NCBI RefSeq assembly: GCF_001742145.1
Contig: NZ_CP015749.1
Coordinates: 2,108,001 to 2,172,000, forward strand
DNA from: Pectobacterium parmentieri
GTDB lineage: Bacteria; Pseudomonadota; Gammaproteobacteria; Enterobacterales; Enterobacteriaceae
DNA length: 64,000 nt
Direction of reading: 5' to 3'
The notes below the pieces were generated by a model, which was not told the DNA's origin, ran no database searches, and saw only the letters and a list, made by a program, of their open reading frames with translations. Position numbers and translations under genes: made by a program. Below, piece after piece: positions 60,806 to 64,000 of the stretch (positions are counted from its first letter, which is position 1; every line of letters starts with the position of its first letter).

Positions 60806-60835
60806 CTCAGGGCGACGGCAACTGAGCGCCCTGAG
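60806..60835. other. Hairpin before the Rpn remnant
   Basis: Perfect 9-bp stem (CTCAGGGCG / CGCCCTGAG) with a 12-base loop, ten bases right of the inverted-repeat element. May belong to the same repeat family. Confidence 0.45.
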
Positions 60836-60928
60836 TCGGGCGCATGTTCGGTATCAAAGATGAATAGCGACAGTACAGCGCACGAAACGACCTCTGAATC
60901 TTCATGGGAATATGGCTAAGATGTAGCC

Positions 60929-61318
60929 ATGCGACTCGATATGCTGGAACTGGCGCAGGGTATCGGGCTATTATTTGAGCACTGGCAGGTGCCACTACCG
61001 CAAAAAAGAGCAATACTGTTTTACATTGCACGGAGCGGTAATACGTCAAGACCGACAGAATTTATTGAGGCCGTCGCGCAGCCTCTGTCAACGGATCGGG
61101 AGGCGATCATGACCATCGCACAGCAGCTTGAGAAAATCGGGTTTGAAAAAAGCATCAAACATGGCGTGGAGCAAGGAATACAGCATGGTATTAAGACCAG
61201 TGCTCGCAACATTGCTCGTCAGCTCCGGCTAAGCGGTATGGAACCTGCTCAGGTCAGTCAAATTACTCAGTTGAGCGAGGCGGAACTGGCACCGCTTATT
61301 GATTCGTCTAATGCGTAG
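60929..61318 (+). pseudogene. Truncated Rpn-family nuclease/transposase gene
   Basis: 129 codons matching only the C-terminal part of Rpn (recombination-promoting nuclease, PD-(D/E)XK, YhgA/RpnA type) proteins, normally about 300 residues: RAILFYIARSGN, a Gly/His/Gln repeat (SIKHGVEQGIQHGIKTSARN) and ARQLRLSGMEPAQVSQITQLS. The frame upstream is broken by a stop (GLU-Tyr-Gly then TAA) five codons earlier, and the nuclease core is missing. Probably a non-functional remnant. Confidence 0.75.
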
Positions 61319-61498
61319 CCACTAAAGATACCCCGCACTTCCCTACGATTTACTCTCTCCAATTCCACCATCGACGCATGCTATCAGGGCGGCGTCGATG
61401 CGTAATTTATTCGCCCTGGATCACATTTCCTTTGCATCATTTCGCTTTAATTTGTTATGTTATTACATATCGATTCACATCAACCGTATACCTTAACC

Positions 61499-62362
61499 AT
61501 GACCAGTTGGAACAGACACACAGACGCCATTCTTCAGGTGGAGAACCTTCGCCTGTCTATTGGTGGCGAAACCAAAGTCAGCGACATCAGCTTTACGCTG
61601 TTCGCAGGCGAACGCGTCTGTTTACTCGGCGCATCGGGTTCAGGTAAATCCCTCACGGCTAAAGCCGTGATCGGCACCCCAGCCACAGGCTGCCAGATTA
61701 GCGGCAGTATTAAGGTCAATGGTGAAGAGGTCAGTCAGTTGAAAGCGTTGGCGCGCCCGCATACCAGCCGGGTATCTGCGGTTTTTCAAGATTCTGCGAC
61801 AGCGCTCAACCCCCTCATGCCGTTGGGAAAACAGCTCTCTCTGGCGTTGAAAACTCCCTCTTCCGCTGAGCTTGCTGCGCTTCTGACAGCCATGAAGCTG
61901 GACGATATTCCTAACCTATTACAGCGTTACCCTGCCGAATTGTCCGGCGGTCAGCGTCAGCGTATTTGTATTACCCTCGCGCTGCTTGGCAAGACTCGTC
62001 TGCTGGTGGCGGATGAACCCACTACCGCGCTTGATGTCATCACCCAGCAACAGGTATTGCGCGTCTTACAGGAACGTAGTGCACAGCCGGATGCACCTGC
62101 ACTGCTGTTTATTACGCATGATATTGCCGTCGCCGCCCAGCTCTGCCAACGCGGTCTGGTGATGGAAAATGGTCAGATCGTTGAATCCGGCAGTATGCTG
62201 CAACTACTGAATGCACCACAGCATCCTTATACCCGTCGTTTGGTAGCTGCAGCCCGTCGCGCTGACGATGTTTTATCAACCAATGTTTTATCAACCAATG
62301 TTTTACCCATCAATATCTTACCCACCAATGTGTTACCCGTTGCCGGAGCGCTTGCTGGATGA
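61499..62362 (+). CDS. Dpp/Nik-type ABC ATPase (first)
   Basis: 287 residues from ATG 61499; an upstream in-frame ATG (61457) exists and neither has a clear ribosome site. Walker A (LLGASGSGKSLTAKAV), signature ELSGGQRQRICI, Walker B (LLVADEPTTALD), and the oligopeptide/nickel-type end (PQHPYTRRLV). The last 25 residues are a five-fold 15-base tandem repeat (STNVL-like units). Overlaps the second ATPase by four bases. No permease or binding protein is adjacent. Confidence 0.88.
   Translation: MTSWNRHTDAILQVENLRLSIGGETKVSDISFTLFAGERVCLLGASGSGKSLTAKAVIGTPATGCQISGSIKVNGEEVSQLKALARPHTSRVSAVFQDSATALNPLMPLGKQLSLALKTPSSAELAALLTAMKLDDIPNLLQRYPAELSGGQRQRICITLALLGKTRLLVADEPTTALDVITQQQVLRVLQERSAQPDAPALLFITHDIAVAAQLCQRGLVMENGQIVESGSMLQLLNAPQHPYTRRLVAAARRADDVLSTNVLSTNVLPINILPTNVLPVAGALAG
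62267..62341 (+). repeat. 15-bp tandem repeat at the 3' end of an ATPase gene
   Basis: Five diverging copies of a 15-base unit (first two GATGTTTTATCAACC and AATGTTTTATCAACC), keeping frame and coding STNVL/PTNVL-like pentapeptides. Because units are in multiples of three, copy-number change would lengthen the tail without frameshift. Confidence 0.85.
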
Positions 62363-63177
62363 ATCCCCTCCTGCATGCGGTTCCTTCACCGTTTTTAAGC
62401 CTTGAGCACGTCAGTCGCTATCGTCAGACGTCGAACTTACCGTGGCAAAAAGCCGATCCTGCCAGCGCGATTTTTCACGATCTGTCGCTACATTTACACC
62501 GTCACGAGCGCGTCGGGCTGGTCGGTGCCTCGGGCTGCGGTAAATCTACATTACTGAAAACGCTGCTCGCACTTGAAGCGCCGGAGAGTGGCGCGGTGTA
62601 CTGCGACGGTAACCTGATTAAACCCGGTTCGGTACGTTCGTTGCTTTGGTATCGCCGCCGCGTTCAATATATTCCGCAAGATCCAGCCGGTTCGCTCGCC
62701 CCACGCCAGCGCGTCGCCGATCTTCTCACTGAGCCGCTGAAGCGCCTGCGTCCTGGTGAAAATGTATCAGCGTGTCTGCGCGACGTCATGGAACAAGTCG
62801 AACTCAGCACAACGCTGCTGGACAACGCCGCAGGGCAACTTTCCGGTGGGCAGGCACAGCGTGTCGCACTGGCGCGAGCGCTGATTATTCGTCCCGATTT
62901 TTTACTGGCGGATGAACCCGTCAGCGGCCTGGATTTGCCGTTACGTGAACAGATCAAAACCCTGCTGCAACAGGTCACTGAACAAAACAAGATGGGGTTG
63001 CTGATGGTATCGCACGACATTTCCATGCTCGCCGGGCTGTGCGACCGAATGCTGGTTATGGACAGCGGGTGTATCATCGAAGATCGTCCCACGGCTGCGG
63101 TGCTAACTTCACCGCAGCAGCCGCACACGGCCCGTTTGTTGCAGGCCGTGCCCGCACTGTCGGCCTTAGGCTATTAG
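62359..63177 (+). CDS. Dpp/Nik-type ABC ATPase (second)
   Basis: 272 residues. Walker A (VGASGCGKSTLLKTLL, near 54-69), QDPAGSLAPR Q-loop region, signature QLSGGQAQRVAL, Walker B (FLLADEPVSGLD), switch His (LMVSHDISML). Pairs with the first ATPase as in nickel, dipeptide or opine-metallophore importers. The start overlaps the upstream stop (ATGA), and a terminator follows. Confidence 0.9.
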   Translation: MNPLLHAVPSPFLSLEHVSRYRQTSNLPWQKADPASAIFHDLSLHLHRHERVGLVGASGCGKSTLLKTLLALEAPESGAVYCDGNLIKPGSVRSLLWYRRRVQYIPQDPAGSLAPRQRVADLLTEPLKRLRPGENVSACLRDVMEQVELSTTLLDNAAGQLSGGQAQRVALARALIIRPDFLLADEPVSGLDLPLREQIKTLLQQVTEQNKMGLLMVSHDISMLAGLCDRMLVMDSGCIIEDRPTAAVLTSPQQPHTARLLQAVPALSALGY

Positions 63178-63227
63178 CTCGCTGAAAACACCCGTTTTAC
63201 AATAAAATATCACGTCAATAACACATT

Positions 63228-63247
63228 TCCCCATAACGGGGATTTTT
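63228..63247 (+). terminator. Terminator after the ABC ATPase pair
   Basis: TCCCC-ATAAC-GGGGA followed by TTTTT. Short but standard intrinsic terminator, 50 bases after the second ATPase and 30 before the MFS gene. Confidence 0.7.
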
Positions 63248-63277
63248 ATCACGGCTTGTTCTATAACGGATGATTAA

Positions 63278-64000
63278 ATGTCAGACCTTACCGCCAACCG
63301 CGGCCCACGGCCTTACCCTCCGCTGCTTCTGGGTAGCCAGCTTGTTTTCAACATTGGCTTTTATGCCGTTGTGCCGTTTCTGGCAATTTTCCTGCGCGAT
63401 GACATGCTGCTTTCCGGCTGGGCTATCGGGATAGTGATTGGTCTACGCACCTTTTCTCAGCAGGGCATGTTTTTAGTCGGCGGCGCGCTGGCGGACCGCT
63501 TCGGCGCACGCGTGATTATCCTGTGCGGCTGCGTGGTGCGCATCAGCGGCTATTTACTGCTGGCGCTGGGCGACTCGCTGTGGCCGATCATCCTCGGTGC
63601 CTGTCTGACGGGTGTTGGTGGTGCCCTGTTCTCTCCCGCCATTGAAGCGCTGATGGCGCAGGCCGGGACGCAAAGCGAAAAAGAGGGAAAACGCAGCCGC
63701 TCCGAGTGGTTCGCCCTGTTTGCCATTTGCGGCGAACTGGGTGCCGTACTGGGGCCGTTGCTCGGCTCAGTGCTGGCCGGGTACGGATTCCAGCGTGTGG
63801 CGCTAGCCGGTGCGGGCGTGTTTGTCATCGCGCTTATTATCCTGTTTTTCAGCCTGCCGCCAACGCAGCGTAATCGGGAAGAATTACAGATTGCCCCGTG
63901 GTGGGAGACCTTTCGCCAACGGCGCTTTGTTGCGTTTATCATCGCCTACAGCGCTTACCTGTTCAGCTACAACCAGCTCTATCTGGCACTGCCGGTTGAA
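63278..64000 (+). CDS. MFS transporter (5' part)
   Basis: Partial: 241 codons open to the window end. Start MSDLTANRGPRPYPPLL, then about six transmembrane helices; motif A-like GGALADRFGARVIILCG near residues 68-84. Resembles the MdtH-like drug-efflux branch of MFS (GLRTFSQQGMFLVGGALADR). Its place after metallophore-type ATPases also recalls opine-metallophore exporters; the substrate is unknown. Confidence 0.85.
   Translation, partial: MSDLTANRGPRPYPPLLLGSQLVFNIGFYAVVPFLAIFLRDDMLLSGWAIGIVIGLRTFSQQGMFLVGGALADRFGARVIILCGCVVRISGYLLLALGDSLWPIILGACLTGVGGALFSPAIEALMAQAGTQSEKEGKRSRSEWFALFAICGELGAVLGPLLGSVLAGYGFQRVALAGAGVFVIALIILFFSLPPTQRNREELQIAPWWETFRQRRFVAFIIAYSAYLFSYNQLYLALPVE

Overview
The window looks like a soft-rot enterobacterium, most likely Pectobacterium. 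The reasons are one contiguous chemotaxis and flagellar cluster, a quorum-sensing regulator closely matching Pectobacterium ExpR2/VirR, a globin-coupled diguanylate cyclase, and typical enterobacterial proteins (dsrB, yghU, cdh). The species call is inference from remembered protein sequences; no database was searched.

Bases 1-35,700 hold flagellar and chemotaxis genes almost without interruption. On the plus strand run fliG (3' end)-H-I-J-K and L-M-N-O-P-Q-R. On the minus strand follow flgL-K and flgJ-I-H-G-F-E-D-C-B. flgA, flgM and flgN are on the plus strand, then flhE-A-B, cheZ-Y-B-R, a Tsr-like receptor, cheW-A, motB-A and flhC-D on the minus strand. The cluster therefore contains its master regulator (FlhDC), export gate, basal body, hook, anti-sigma factor, stator and chemotaxis core. 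Sigma-28-type promoters (TAAAGTTT-N11-GCCGATAA) are visible before flgK, flgM, the Tsr-like receptor, a second receptor at 37.7 kb and cheV at 51 kb, so the outlying chemotaxis genes appear wired into the same regulon. A perfect CRP half-site pair lies upstream of flhDC.

Bases 36,400-50,000 are accessory: a DMT exporter, a second chemoreceptor with a CheR-binding tail, dsrB, a haem-globin diguanylate cyclase followed by a predicted three-way-junction element, a KTSC protein, an ArsR regulator with an unknown partner divergent from a PLP dehydratase, a decayed antitoxin gene, yghU, a Bcr/CflA-type efflux pump divergent from a double-TetR fusion regulator, and a FepA-family siderophore receptor.

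Bases 50,000-61,300 hold cheV with a possible small leader gene, about 0.8 kb with no recognisable gene, the LuxR-type regulator virR/expR2 with two dyads before it, and cdh. Next is a sulfur-acquisition-like locus: a LysR regulator, a binding protein, a permease fused from two copies, an ATPase, and an arylsulfotransferase-like protein ending in a thioredoxin-like CxxC domain. After it come a 154-bp inverted-repeat element and a truncated Rpn-type nuclease gene.

Bases 61,400-64,000 carry two Dpp/Nik-type ABC ATPases without a permease or binding protein beside them, and the start of an MFS transporter that runs off the window.
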